Source: JBOHER01 sp050701115
GTDB taxonomy: Bacteria > Actinomycetota > Actinomycetes > Mycobacteriales > Pseudonocardiaceae
DNA: 7,909 nt
Direction of reading: 5' to 3'
Assembly (NCBI GenBank): GCA_050701115.1
Contig: JBOHER010000178.1
Span: 1 to 7,909, forward strand
Part shown: positions 1 through 5,909 of the stretch, one piece after another
Layout: each line of letters opens with the position of its first letter
How positions within the stretch are numbered: position 1 is the stretch's first letter
Notes under the pieces: generated by a model
The model's input: only the letters and a program-made list of their open reading frames with translations
Told to the model about the DNA's origin: nothing
The model's database searches: none
Program-made: the position numbers and the translations under genes

Positions 1-454
1 TCGGTACCGTATGTGCACCAAGGGCCACCTTCAGCTCGCCCTGCTGAGCTCGCGGTGCGCCCTGCTCGACCAGGTCCCCAGCGAACACCACCTCATGCTT
101 GCCCTCGTCCCGGTAGCGACTCGCCCACAGGGCGCGTTGCTGCTCGGCGCCGGACTCGATGGCCGCGCGGCAGCGGGTGTGCGCCCACACCGGGCACGGC
201 AGGAACGCCGCGGTGCCGAAGAAGTGGTCGAAATGGGCGTGCGTGATCACCACGGCCCACGGCAGCGGCGTCAGCTCGCGGATCGCCGCGGCGAGCTCAC
301 CGCCCTGCACCTCGTCTCGTCCGGTGTCCACCGCCAGGCAACGCTGATCGCCGAGCACCACCCCGAGGGTCTGATCCAGTTCCGCGTAGTGACGCACCAG
401 GACCCCGTCGGCGACCTGCAGCCAGGGTCCCTCCTGGCTGAATACGTGCCCCAT
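1..454 (-). CDS. MBL-fold metallo-hydrolase, 3' end beyond the window
   Basis: The gene starts at ATG 454-452 and stays open to the left edge, giving 151 visible residues. The zinc-binding signature THAHFDHFFG lies at residues 71-80 (His72, His74, Asp76, His77 of the HxHxDH motif). It follows the usual beta-strand and short acidic segment of the fold (AVDTGRDE, about 41-48). This is the N-terminal half of a metallo-beta-lactamase-fold hydrolase. The family includes glyoxalase II, lactamases and lactonases, and the substrate cannot be told here because the C-terminal metal ligands are off-window. It is transcribed divergently from rpiB, with about 60 bp between the starts, so the two share a very short promoter region. 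No signal peptide is visible, so a cytoplasmic enzyme is likely. A family assignment narrower than the fold would be a guess. Confidence 0.85.
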   Translation of the reverse strand, partial: MGHVFSQEGPWLQVADGVLVRHYAELDQTLGVVLGDQRCLAVDTGRDEVQGGELAAAIRELTPLPWAVVITHAHFDHFFGTAAFLPCPVWAHTRCRAAIESGAEQQRALWASRYRDEGKHEVVFAGDLVEQGAPRAQQGELKVALGAHTVP

Positions 455-513
455 GGCACAAGCATGCCGGGTGCGTCCAGCGCAGTGGCCAGGTGGATGG
501 CACACTGCGGGAC

Positions 514-987
514 GTGCGCGTTTACTTGGGAGCAGACCACGCTGGCTTCGAGCTGAAGAATCACCTCGTCAAGCACCTGGCCGACCAGGGCCATGAGGTC
601 ATCGACATCGGCCCGCACGCCTACGACGCGGCGGACGACTACCCGCCGTTCTGCATCGAGACCGCGCGCCGGGTGGTCGCCGACGAGGGCAGCCTCGGCA
701 TCGTCATCGGCGGATCCGGTAACGGCGAGCAGATCGCGGCGAACAAGGTCGAGGGCGCCCGGGCGGGTCTGGCATGGAGCGTGCAGACCGCCCAGCTGAC
801 CCGGCAGCACAACTACGCGCAGATCATGGGCCTCGGCGCGCGGATGCACTCGGTCGAGGAGGCCACCGCGATCGTCGAGGCTTTCCTGGCCACGCCTATC
901 GACACCGACGAGCGGCACGCCCGCCGCGTCGCCCAGCTCACCGCGTACGAGCGTTCCGGTACGCCCCCGCAGCTGCCCGGCGCCTGA
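514..987 (+). CDS. rpiB: Ribose-5-phosphate isomerase B
   Basis: Interconverts ribose 5-phosphate and ribulose 5-phosphate in the non-oxidative pentose phosphate pathway; a cytosolic enzyme. From GTG 514 the protein is 157 aa and opens MRVYLGADHAGFEL, the usual LacAB/RpiB beginning. Residues matching the Mycobacterium tuberculosis enzyme by a constant offset of three are Asp8 and His9 (substrate), Ser68 in GGSGNGEQ (anion hole), Glu72 (catalytic base, replacing the Cys of the E. coli enzyme) and His99 (ring opening). GTG 493 is an in-frame alternative adding seven residues. I prefer 514 because the first beta strand begins there, although neither has a strong Shine-Dalgarno. Only 13 nt separate its stop from nei1, indicating co-transcription. 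The actinobacterial active-site type is seen directly; the function is assigned by family. Confidence 0.95.
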   Translation: MRVYLGADHAGFELKNHLVKHLADQGHEVIDIGPHAYDAADDYPPFCIETARRVVADEGSLGIVIGGSGNGEQIAANKVEGARAGLAWSVQTAQLTRQHNYAQIMGLGARMHSVEEATAIVEAFLATPIDTDERHARRVAQLTAYERSGTPPQLPGA

Positions 988-1000
988 CCGCGCCTCCGCG

Positions 1001-1810
1001 ATGCCTGAAGGGCATACCCTGCACCGGCTCGCCCGGCTGCACACCCGGCGCTATGTGGGTCACCCGGTGTCCGTCTCGAGCCCCCAGGGACGCTTCTCCG
1101 CGGAGGCTGCCCTGTTGGACGGGCGCCGGTTCGAAGGCGCGGAAGCGTACGGAAAGCACCTGTTCCACCGCTACGGTCCACAAGGGACAGTCCATGTCCA
1201 CCTCGGGCTGTACGGCGCGTTCGCGGAGTCCCCGCTGCCCGAAACACCGCCGGTGGGACAGGTGCGGATGCGCATTGTCGGTCCGACCCGGTGGACCGAC
1301 CTGCGCGGTGCCAGTCGATGTGAGTTGCTCACCGACGACGAGGTCCACCGGATCGTGTCCCGGCTTGGCCCAGACCCCCTGCGCCGCGACGCCGATGCCG
1401 GCAAGGCGTGGCGCCGCGTCTCCCGATCCCGCACTCCGATCGCCGCTCTGCTGATGGATCAGTCGGTGCTCGCCGGCGTCGGCAACGTCTATCGCGCCGA
1501 GGTGTTGTTCCGGCACGGCATCGCGCCGACCGGCGCGGGCCGCGATCTTGATCGTGCGCAGTGGGACGACATGTGGACCGACTTGGTCGGGTTGATGCGG
1601 CACGGGGTGCGGGTGGGCCGCATCGACACCGTGCGCCCCGAGCACATGCCCGAAGCCACCGGCAGGGCGCCGCGACAAGACCGGCACGGGGGCGAGGTCT
1701 ACGTGTACCGGCGGGCGGGCCAGCCGTGCCACGTCTGTGGCACCGAGATCGCCGGCGCCGAGCTCGTCGCGCGCAAGCTCTACTGGTGCCCCGCCTGCCA
1801 GGCTTGCTGA
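1001..1810 (+). CDS. nei1: Fpg/Nei family DNA glycosylase/AP lyase (Nei1-type)
   Basis: A base-excision-repair enzyme that removes oxidised bases and nicks the abasic site; 269 aa, the usual family length. The N-terminus is MPEGHTLHR: after Met removal Pro2 is the Schiff-base nucleophile and Glu3 the general acid. The conserved lysine is Lys52 in GKHLFH. The helix-two-turn-helix region is at about residues 150-172 (LLMDQSVLAGVGNVYRAE). The C-terminal zinc finger has Cys243, Cys246, Cys263 and Cys266 (C-X2-C-X16-C-X2-C). The PEGHT opening and the position directly after rpiB match M. tuberculosis Nei1 (Rv2464c, after Rv2465c rpiB), recalled from memory. ATG 1001 has no obvious Shine-Dalgarno, so translation is probably coupled to rpiB 13 nt upstream. 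All key residues are present, so it should be active. Exact lesion preference is not visible. Confidence 0.93.
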   Translation: MPEGHTLHRLARLHTRRYVGHPVSVSSPQGRFSAEAALLDGRRFEGAEAYGKHLFHRYGPQGTVHVHLGLYGAFAESPLPETPPVGQVRMRIVGPTRWTDLRGASRCELLTDDEVHRIVSRLGPDPLRRDADAGKAWRRVSRSRTPIAALLMDQSVLAGVGNVYRAEVLFRHGIAPTGAGRDLDRAQWDDMWTDLVGLMRHGVRVGRIDTVRPEHMPEATGRAPRQDRHGGEVYVYRRAGQPCHVCGTEIAGAELVARKLYWCPACQAC

Positions 1811-1818
1811 ACACGGCG

Positions 1819-1840
1819 ACCCGGTACCTGGGTACAGGGT
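1819..1840. promoter_or_regulatory. MerR-type operator palindrome
   Basis: A 22-bp imperfect palindrome with half-sites ACCCGGTACCT and GGGTACAGGGT; 18 of 22 positions are symmetric. It ends 12 nt before the GTG of the MerR fragment. Long palindromes lying in an over-long promoter spacer are the hallmark of MerR-family autoregulated promoters. No clear -35/-10 pair can be named, so the promoter itself is inferred. Confidence 0.55.
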
Positions 1841-1852
1841 TCATCCTGTCAG

Positions 1853-2035
1853 GTGAAGACCAGCGAGGTCGCCGCGCAGGCAGGAGTGAACACGCAAACC
1901 CTGCGCTACTACGAGCGCCGGGGTCTGCTACCCGAGCCGGAGCGTTCCATTGAGGCCGCCGAGACCCAGTCCGGTAGGCTGGAGCTTCCGACCGCGCAGC
2001 TGATCCGCGCCGCCCTGCGTGCCAGCATGGCCTGA
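1853..2035 (+). pseudogene. Truncated MerR-family regulator (DNA-binding domain only)
   Basis: GTG 1853 opens a 60-codon frame. Residues 1-32 are a textbook MerR winged-helix start: MKTSEVAAQAGVNTQTLRYY followed by ERRGLLPEPERS. Normal family members continue with a G-Y-R motif, the second wing, a dimerisation helix and an effector domain, 120-150 aa in all. Here similarity stops abruptly after about residue 32. The last 28 residues (ending LIRAALRASMA) are not recognisable, and the missing part is not in the other frames downstream. The gene therefore looks like a remnant of a deletion or rearrangement, with the junction near 1949. It follows nei1 by 42 nt. No metal-resistance or detoxification target gene is adjacent. 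It might still make a small DNA-binding peptide, but without the dimer helix this is doubtful. Confidence 0.7.
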
Positions 2036-2152
2036 CGCCCGGTAGGCGATCGCCGGTGTTTATCTGAACGTGTAACGTGATTCTTCCGAGGGTGGGCCGG
2101 AAGATCCCCGGCTGTGGCACGATTTCCTCGACACAGTGGGGACGTGCCGAAC

Positions 2153-2181
2153 TTGTCAACACTCCAGTCAGCGGCGATACC
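2153..2181 (+). promoter_or_regulatory. Possible promoter of the desaturase gene
   Basis: TTGTCA (2153-2158) and GATACC (2176-2181) are 17 nt apart, an acceptable sigma-A-like pair about 40 nt before the desaturase start. The -10 match is weak, so this is only a candidate. Confidence 0.3.
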
Positions 2182-2201
2182 GCGCGCGTCCAGTGCGTTG
2201 A

Positions 2202-2210
2202 AGAGAGAGG
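2202..2210 (+). promoter_or_regulatory. Ribosome binding site deciding the desaturase start
   Basis: The purine run AGAGAGAGG ends 9 nt before GTG 2220 but 15 nt before the in-frame ATG 2226. Spacing therefore favours the GTG. Confidence 0.5.
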
Positions 2211-2219
2211 TGCCACCGG

Positions 2220-3182
2220 GTGACCATGGCAGACGCTATAGCTACCACGACCGAATCCGTCGAGCAGGCGCCACGCCAGGGACCGAAGCCGATCATGGGT
2301 GAGAAGCGCCCCATGCCCGCGCACGTCTCGGTCTATGCCTTCGCGATCGTTCCGCTGGTCGCCCTGGTAGCGGCGCTCCCGCTGGTCTGGGGATGGGGCG
2401 TGAGCTGGTTGGACCTCGGCCTGGCCGTCGCCTTCTATTCGCTGTCGATCCTGGGCGTCACAGTCGGTTTCCACCGGTACTTCACGCACGGCTCCTTCAA
2501 GGCCAAGCGCCCGATGCGAGTCGCGCTGGCGGTCGCGGGCAGCATGGCCGTGCAAGGCCCCGTCCTGCACTGGGTCGCAGATCACCGCAGGCACCACGCG
2601 TTCTCCGATCGGGAGGGTGACCCGCATTCGCCGTGGTTGTTCGGCACCAGCCCGCTGGCGATCATCCGAGGTTTCTGGCATGCCCACATGGGCTGGATCT
2701 TCCGGCGGAACCTCACCAATCAGCATCGGTTCGCGCCCGACCTGCTCGCCGACCGCGACATGCGCATCGTGCACAAGCTGTTCGGTCCGTTGACCATTGC
2801 GACCTTGTTGCTGCCCGCGCTGATCGGCGGGCTGGCGACCTGGTCCTGGTGGGGCGCGGTGACCGCGTTCTTCTGGGCAGGGCTGGTGCGGATCGCGGTC
2901 GGACACCACGTGACCTGGTCGGTGAACTCGATCTGCCATCTGATCGGCGACCGTCCGTTCGCGTCCCGCGACAGGTCGGCGAACTTCTGGCCGCTGGCGA
3001 TCCTGTCCATGGGCGAGTCCTGGCACAACCTGCACCACGCCGACCCGACTTCGGCCCGGCACGGTGTCCGGCGCGGTCAAATCGACATCTCGGCCCGGCT
3101 GATCTGGCTGTTCGAGAAGTTCGGCTGGGTCTACGACGTGCGCTGGCCGCGGTCCGAGCGGCTGGTCCGGCTCTCCGCCTGA
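2220..3182 (+). CDS. Membrane fatty acid desaturase (acyl-CoA delta-9 type)
   Basis: Membrane di-iron desaturase that inserts a cis double bond into fatty acyl chains, most likely acyl-CoA as for stearoyl-CoA desaturases. It is 320 aa from GTG 2220. The three histidine boxes are complete: HRYFTH (85-90), HRRHH (122-126) and HNLHH (269-273). Extra conserved histidines include His229, His230 and His240 around HHVTWSVNSICH. Hydrophobic pairs at about 37-57 and 64-83, and at about 188-206 and 211-228, fit the four-helix topology with the boxes on the cytosolic face. There is no fused cytochrome b5 or reductase domain and no redox partner nearby, so electrons must come from elsewhere, as for mycobacterial DesA3, which uses a separately encoded oxidoreductase. 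A role in membrane fluidity is inferred. It is convergent with the next gene, 37 bp away. Confidence 0.92.
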   Translation: MTMADAIATTTESVEQAPRQGPKPIMGEKRPMPAHVSVYAFAIVPLVALVAALPLVWGWGVSWLDLGLAVAFYSLSILGVTVGFHRYFTHGSFKAKRPMRVALAVAGSMAVQGPVLHWVADHRRHHAFSDREGDPHSPWLFGTSPLAIIRGFWHAHMGWIFRRNLTNQHRFAPDLLADRDMRIVHKLFGPLTIATLLLPALIGGLATWSWWGAVTAFFWAGLVRIAVGHHVTWSVNSICHLIGDRPFASRDRSANFWPLAILSMGESWHNLHHADPTSARHGVRRGQIDISARLIWLFEKFGWVYDVRWPRSERLVRLSA

Positions 3183-3219
3183 CGCCGGGCCGCGGCGGAG
3201 AATCCTGGCCGGGGTGAGG

Positions 3220-3999
3220 TCAGAAGTCGAACCCGCCGCCGTCGAACCCGCCGCCGCCGTCGAACCCGCCGCCGCCGTCGAAGTCATCGCCGCCGCCCGC
3301 GTCGCCGCCCTCGGCTCCACCGGCCTCACCGGACTCCAACGCCTCCTGCTGGCCCGCATCGAAGCCGGACTCCCACGCTTGGGCGTCCGGGATGCCTGCC
3401 ATGCCGGAGAACATCGCGCTGAACAGGAACATCGAGCCCAGGCCCCAGGCCCCTGCGACCAGCGCGGGCTTCCACCACGGCTCGCTGTACCAACCTTCGG
3501 GGACGGGGCGTCCGGCCACTCGACCGCCGGGGTAGTAGTGCGGAGTGTCCTGCCCCGGTTGCGGCGATGCCGCATAGCGGTGGCCCTCGACGTTTACGTC
3601 GCGGCCCTCGGTCACCTTGCCCGCGCGCGCCCGCTCGGCGTCGTCGGGCAGCGCCGGGCCCGGATCCATGCCCATCGCCGTCCGGGCGGCCCGGACGTAG
3701 TAGAGCCCTTCGAGCGCCGTGTCGGTCACCAACCGGGCCTGTTGTGCGGTCTGCGCCTGCTCCAGCTGCGAACCAGCTGCCGTGTACCGCTCGGAGGCAT
3801 CGGCGAGAGCTTGCGTAGACGCGGTGTCGGTGCCGCTGAGCTGCAGAACCTGTCCGCCGAGCCGCTCCACCCAGCGGCGAGCGTCGGCCTTCGCGTCGTC
3901 GAGTTCCTGTTGCCGCCGAGTGGCGCGCTGGTTTGAAAGGTAGAACCACCCGACGGCCACGACAATGAGTACGACGATGACGATAGTGGCTTCACCCAT
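3220..3999 (-). CDS. Membrane-anchored protein with Gly/Asp/Phe-repeat tail, DUF1542-like, function unknown
   Basis: 259 aa from ATG 3999-3997, with AGGAAG (4006-4011) six nt upstream as ribosome binding site. An N-terminal transmembrane anchor (about 4-21) is followed by a charged, helical, probably coiled-coil region (about 23-107). A Pro/Tyr-rich linker with HYYPGGRVAGRPVPEGWYSE (154-173) precedes a second hydrophobic segment (about 177-202). The tail (about 225-259) consists of glycine, aspartate and phenylalanine with FDGGGG repeats. I recall such proteins in many actinobacteria under the label DUF1542, without a defined function; that name is from memory and unverified. The gene lies 75 nt downstream of the NlpC/P60 remnant on the same strand. 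The tail, ending in FDGGGFDF, looks like a disordered or low-complexity surface. The reading is certain, the role is not known. Confidence 0.85.
   Translation of the reverse strand: MGEATIVIVVLIVVAVGWFYLSNQRATRRQQELDDAKADARRWVERLGGQVLQLSGTDTASTQALADASERYTAAGSQLEQAQTAQQARLVTDTALEGLYYVRAARTAMGMDPGPALPDDAERARAGKVTEGRDVNVEGHRYAASPQPGQDTPHYYPGGRVAGRPVPEGWYSEPWWKPALVAGAWGLGSMFLFSAMFSGMAGIPDAQAWESGFDAGQQEALESGEAGGAEGGDAGGGDDFDGGGGFDGGGGFDGGGFDF
3226..3276 (-). repeat. Short tandem repeat encoding FDGGGG
   Basis: On the plus strand one 15-nt copy (3226-3240) and two identical 18-nt copies (3241-3258, 3259-3276) begin GTCGAACCCGCCGCC. They encode the Gly-rich C-terminus of the membrane protein. A diverged further unit follows at 3277. 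Such a repeat can slip in replication, so tail length may vary between strains. Confidence 0.8.
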
Positions 4000-4074
4000 G
4001 GGTCACTTCCTGTCGGCGCTGTGGATCGTCTGAACAACGTCGGCAGTAAGTAAATCGTTCCCGCCCGCGGACGA

Positions 4075-4727
4075 TCACCAGGCACGCCCGACCGAGTAAT
4101 CCTCGGTCCAGAGGTCCTCGCGATGCACAGTCTCGCCCTCCTGCGGGGCGTGCCAGAGCGCGTTGTCGCCCGCATAGATGCCGACGTGATACACGCTGCC
4201 GTCGCTGGTGTGGAAGAAGAGCAGATCACCGGGCCGCTTGTCCGACTTGGCGACCTTATCGAGGGCGTTCCGCTGGTCGTCCGACGTCCGCGGCAGCTCG
4301 ATATCGACCTGCTCGTGCACGTATTGGGTCAGGCCCGAGCAGTCGAAGCTGTCCGGTCCGTCGGCGCCGTAAGAGTACGGCTTGCCCTCTTGGGCTTCGG
4401 CGTTCTCGATGATGCGTTCGTTGACCGGGTCGTAGGCCTCAACCCGAGCCGACGACGAGTTGTCGTCGTCCTGGAAGGCGTCGCCCCGGTAAACCAGGCG
4501 CCACTCCGCGGTCTCGGTGATCTCGGCCGGGATGCTGACGGCACCGTTCTCGTCGGTCACCCCGTTGTCGTGGACCAGGACCATGAGTCGCCGGTGTTGC
4601 GCTCCAAGTCGACGGACTCGCCTGCCATGGGCCGACCGCCGATGCTGGTCAGCGTCCCGGAGAAGGTGCACGGAACCTGGGGGCAATGCGAACAGGCGAT
4701 GGTGTCGTCGGCGACATACCGCAGGTA
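4075..4727 (-). pseudogene. NlpC/P60 endopeptidase with Ig-like domain, frameshifted and lacking a secretion signal
   Basis: Residues of an NlpC/P60 cysteine peptidase are intact in the downstream frame: Cys in FDCSGL (codon 4339-4341), His in YHVGIYAG, His in LWHAPQ. Such enzymes cut peptide stems in peptidoglycan. Before it, an Ig-like domain runs through two frames. Positions 4727 to 4561 encode CTFSGTLTS...LERNTGDSWSWSTTTG and then hit a TGA. The next frame continues at once with VTDENGAVSIPAEITE. Adding one G to the run of four (plus-strand CCCC 4560-4563) restores a smooth domain, so a one-base deletion or a sequencing error is likely. Upstream, a TGA at 4728-4730 closes the frame, and no Met, GTG or signal peptide precedes the Ig domain, so the export signal is missing as well. 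A shorter 169-codon frame from ATG 4584 could make a cytosolic peptidase domain. Confidence 0.7.
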
Positions 4728-4800
4728 TCAGGCCTGCCCGACCGGTTGGCGTTTTCGCTGGTCGATCCGGGATTGCCGGTAGATGTGGCTACGGAGAGTG

Positions 4801-4837
4801 GCAGCATGGCGGTGCTGCGGATCACCCGCGGCGGGTG
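4801..4837. repeat. Two adjacent inverted repeats between divergent genes
   Basis: GCAGCA-N6-TGCTGC (4801-4818) is followed after four bases by CACCCG-N3-CGGGTG (4823-4837). Both are perfect and lie 70-100 bp upstream of the cyclase gene and upstream of the NlpC/P60 remnant. They could be operator sites or hairpins. No function is proven. Confidence 0.45.
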
Positions 4838-4893
4838 GTGTGCATCACCGCGTCAGTGCGGGTGGGAGCGTTCTCGATGCGCGGCAGGGACGG

Positions 4894-4899
4894 TACTTT
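4894..4899 (+). promoter_or_regulatory. -10 element placing the cyclase transcript start at its ATG
   Basis: TACTTT fits the actinobacterial -10 consensus TAnnnT and ends six nt before ATG 4906. A transcript would begin at or next to the start codon, and no Shine-Dalgarno is present. A leaderless mRNA, common in actinobacteria, is the simplest reading. No convincing -35 is seen. Confidence 0.5.
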
Positions 4900-4905
4900 T
4901 GAGCC

Positions 4906-5721
4906 ATGCCAAGCTCCCGGCGAGCCAAGTCCGTTGTGCCGTCAACGATCGCGTCCCTGAATTCGGCGGTTTCCGAGCGCTTGGCTGATTTGATCGACCA
5001 CGATCCCGAGTTCCGCGACAGCGCGCTCGAGATGGGGGTGATCGACCATCACTGGCTGGAGGACCCGGCACGGCGGCCGTTGACCCGGGTGCCACCGGTC
5101 GAGGTCATGCGGCGATTCCTCGAGCGCGCTGTGGAACGCAGGCCGTCGTCACTCGCGCAGCTGGGGCTGAGCGCTGTTCAGGTGCTCGCCGTCGGTGGGG
5201 GACTGGTCGGCAGCGGTGCGAAGCAGACGACGCTGACCATTGTGTTCACCGATCTGGAGGGGTTTACCAGCTACACCGCTGCGCATGGTGACGAGGCAGC
5301 GATCGATCTGCTCGCTGAGCACCATCGTGTCGTCGGACCCATCGTGCGGACGTGGGGTGGACGGGTGGTCAAGCGCCTCGGCGACGGGTTGATGCTGAGC
5401 TTCGCCGATCCTGGCTACGCCGTGCGCGCCGCGGTGGAACTCGTGCACACCCCACCGGATGATCTGCGGCTGCGCGCTGGGGTGCACACCGGTCAGGTCG
5501 TGGTCACCAAGGACGATCTGATCGGGCACGCGGTCAACGTCGCGGCTCGCATTACCGATGTGGCCAAGGGCGGACAGGTCCTGGTGAGCCAGGAGGTGCT
5601 GGACGCAGCGGGCGACATCAGCGGTGTGCAGTTGTCCAAGCGGTCGCGCAAGCGCGTGAAGGGTGTGCGCGAGCCGGTGTCGGTCTACCGCGTGCAACCC
5701 GGCGAGCCGGCGAAGGGGTAA
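4906..5721 (+). CDS. Class III adenylate cyclase
   Basis: Makes 3',5'-cyclic AMP from ATP as a homodimer; 271 aa, with no transmembrane segment, so cytosolic. The catalytic domain spans about residues 108-265. All six canonical positions are present: metal ligands Asp116 (FTDLEGF) and Asp160 (RLGDG), purine-specifying Lys156 and Asp204 (in DDLIG), and transition-state Asn211 and Arg215 (VNVAAR). Lys and Asp at the purine positions indicate ATP rather than GTP. The spacings (Lys-4-Asp, Asp-7-Asn, Asn-4-Arg) equal those I recall for mycobacterial Rv1264. The N-terminal ~105 residues are mostly helical, with ERLADLIDHDPEF and MGVIDHHWLEDP motifs. They match no sensor domain I know and probably regulate the dimer. 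The start is ATG 4906, apparently leaderless. The next gene is an exporter after a 188-bp repeat-bearing gap, so co-transcription is possible but not shown. Confidence 0.93.
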   Translation: MPSSRRAKSVVPSTIASLNSAVSERLADLIDHDPEFRDSALEMGVIDHHWLEDPARRPLTRVPPVEVMRRFLERAVERRPSSLAQLGLSAVQVLAVGGGLVGSGAKQTTLTIVFTDLEGFTSYTAAHGDEAAIDLLAEHHRVVGPIVRTWGGRVVKRLGDGLMLSFADPGYAVRAAVELVHTPPDDLRLRAGVHTGQVVVTKDDLIGHAVNVAARITDVAKGGQVLVSQEVLDAAGDISGVQLSKRSRKRVKGVREPVSVYRVQPGEPAKG

Positions 5722-5729
5722 CGCGAACT

Positions 5730-5786
5730 GCCGCCGAGTTGGCCGTTCCCGCCGCCGAGTTGGCCGTTCCCGCCGGCGAGTTTGCC
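5730..5786 (+). repeat. 21-bp tandem direct repeat
   Basis: Two perfect 21-bp copies beginning GCCGCCGAGTTGG (5730-5750, 5751-5771) are followed by a degraded partial third copy (5772-5786). They start eight bases after the cyclase stop. The 11-mer CGAGTTGGCCG inside each unit recurs inverted at 5825-5835. A period of 21 bp is two helical turns, which would suit side-by-side protein binding, or the array may be a slippage product. Confidence 0.8.
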
Positions 5787-5885
5787 CAAATCACCGACAC
5801 CGATTGCCGATTCGGCGACGGAACCGGCCAACTCGCTTCGCATCCGGTGGCCCCGTCGAAGGACTCGAAATCCTGCAGGCTGAGC

Positions 5886-5902
5886 GGATCGATGTGCGAT
5901 CC
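5886..5902. promoter_or_regulatory. Inverted repeat just upstream of the exporter start
   Basis: Perfect 6-bp arms GGATCG and CGATCC around a 5-nt centre, ending seven bases before ATG 5910. It is placed to act as a repressor operator or as an mRNA hairpin over the ribosome entry site. Its role is inferred from position only. Confidence 0.4.
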
Positions 5903-5909
5903 TCCATCA

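Noticed and set aside
271..1044. Minus-strand frame across the MBL gene and rpiB
   Set aside because: Antisense to rpiB and out of frame with the zinc-motif MBL frame that clearly codes here.
938..1732. Minus-strand frame antisense to nei1
   Set aside because: Low-complexity, no motif, and fully overlaps a gene with all catalytic residues.
3226..3300. CRISPR-like short repeats
   Set aside because: The repeats are adjacent without spacers and encode a Gly-rich protein tail.
1329..3575. Long minus-strand open frame of 748 codons
   Set aside because: It is Arg/Pro/Gln-rich shadow sequence antisense to nei1, the desaturase and part of the next gene, with no domain. High GC makes such open frames common.
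4686..4988. Plus-strand frame of 100 codons upstream of and overlapping the cyclase
   Set aside because: Partly plausible composition, but it overlaps the cyclase start in another frame and has no recognisable domain.
5739..5909. N-terminal extension of the exporter to an upstream GTG
   Set aside because: The extra 57 codons are tandem repeat and hydrophilic sequence not expected in the MFS_3 family.
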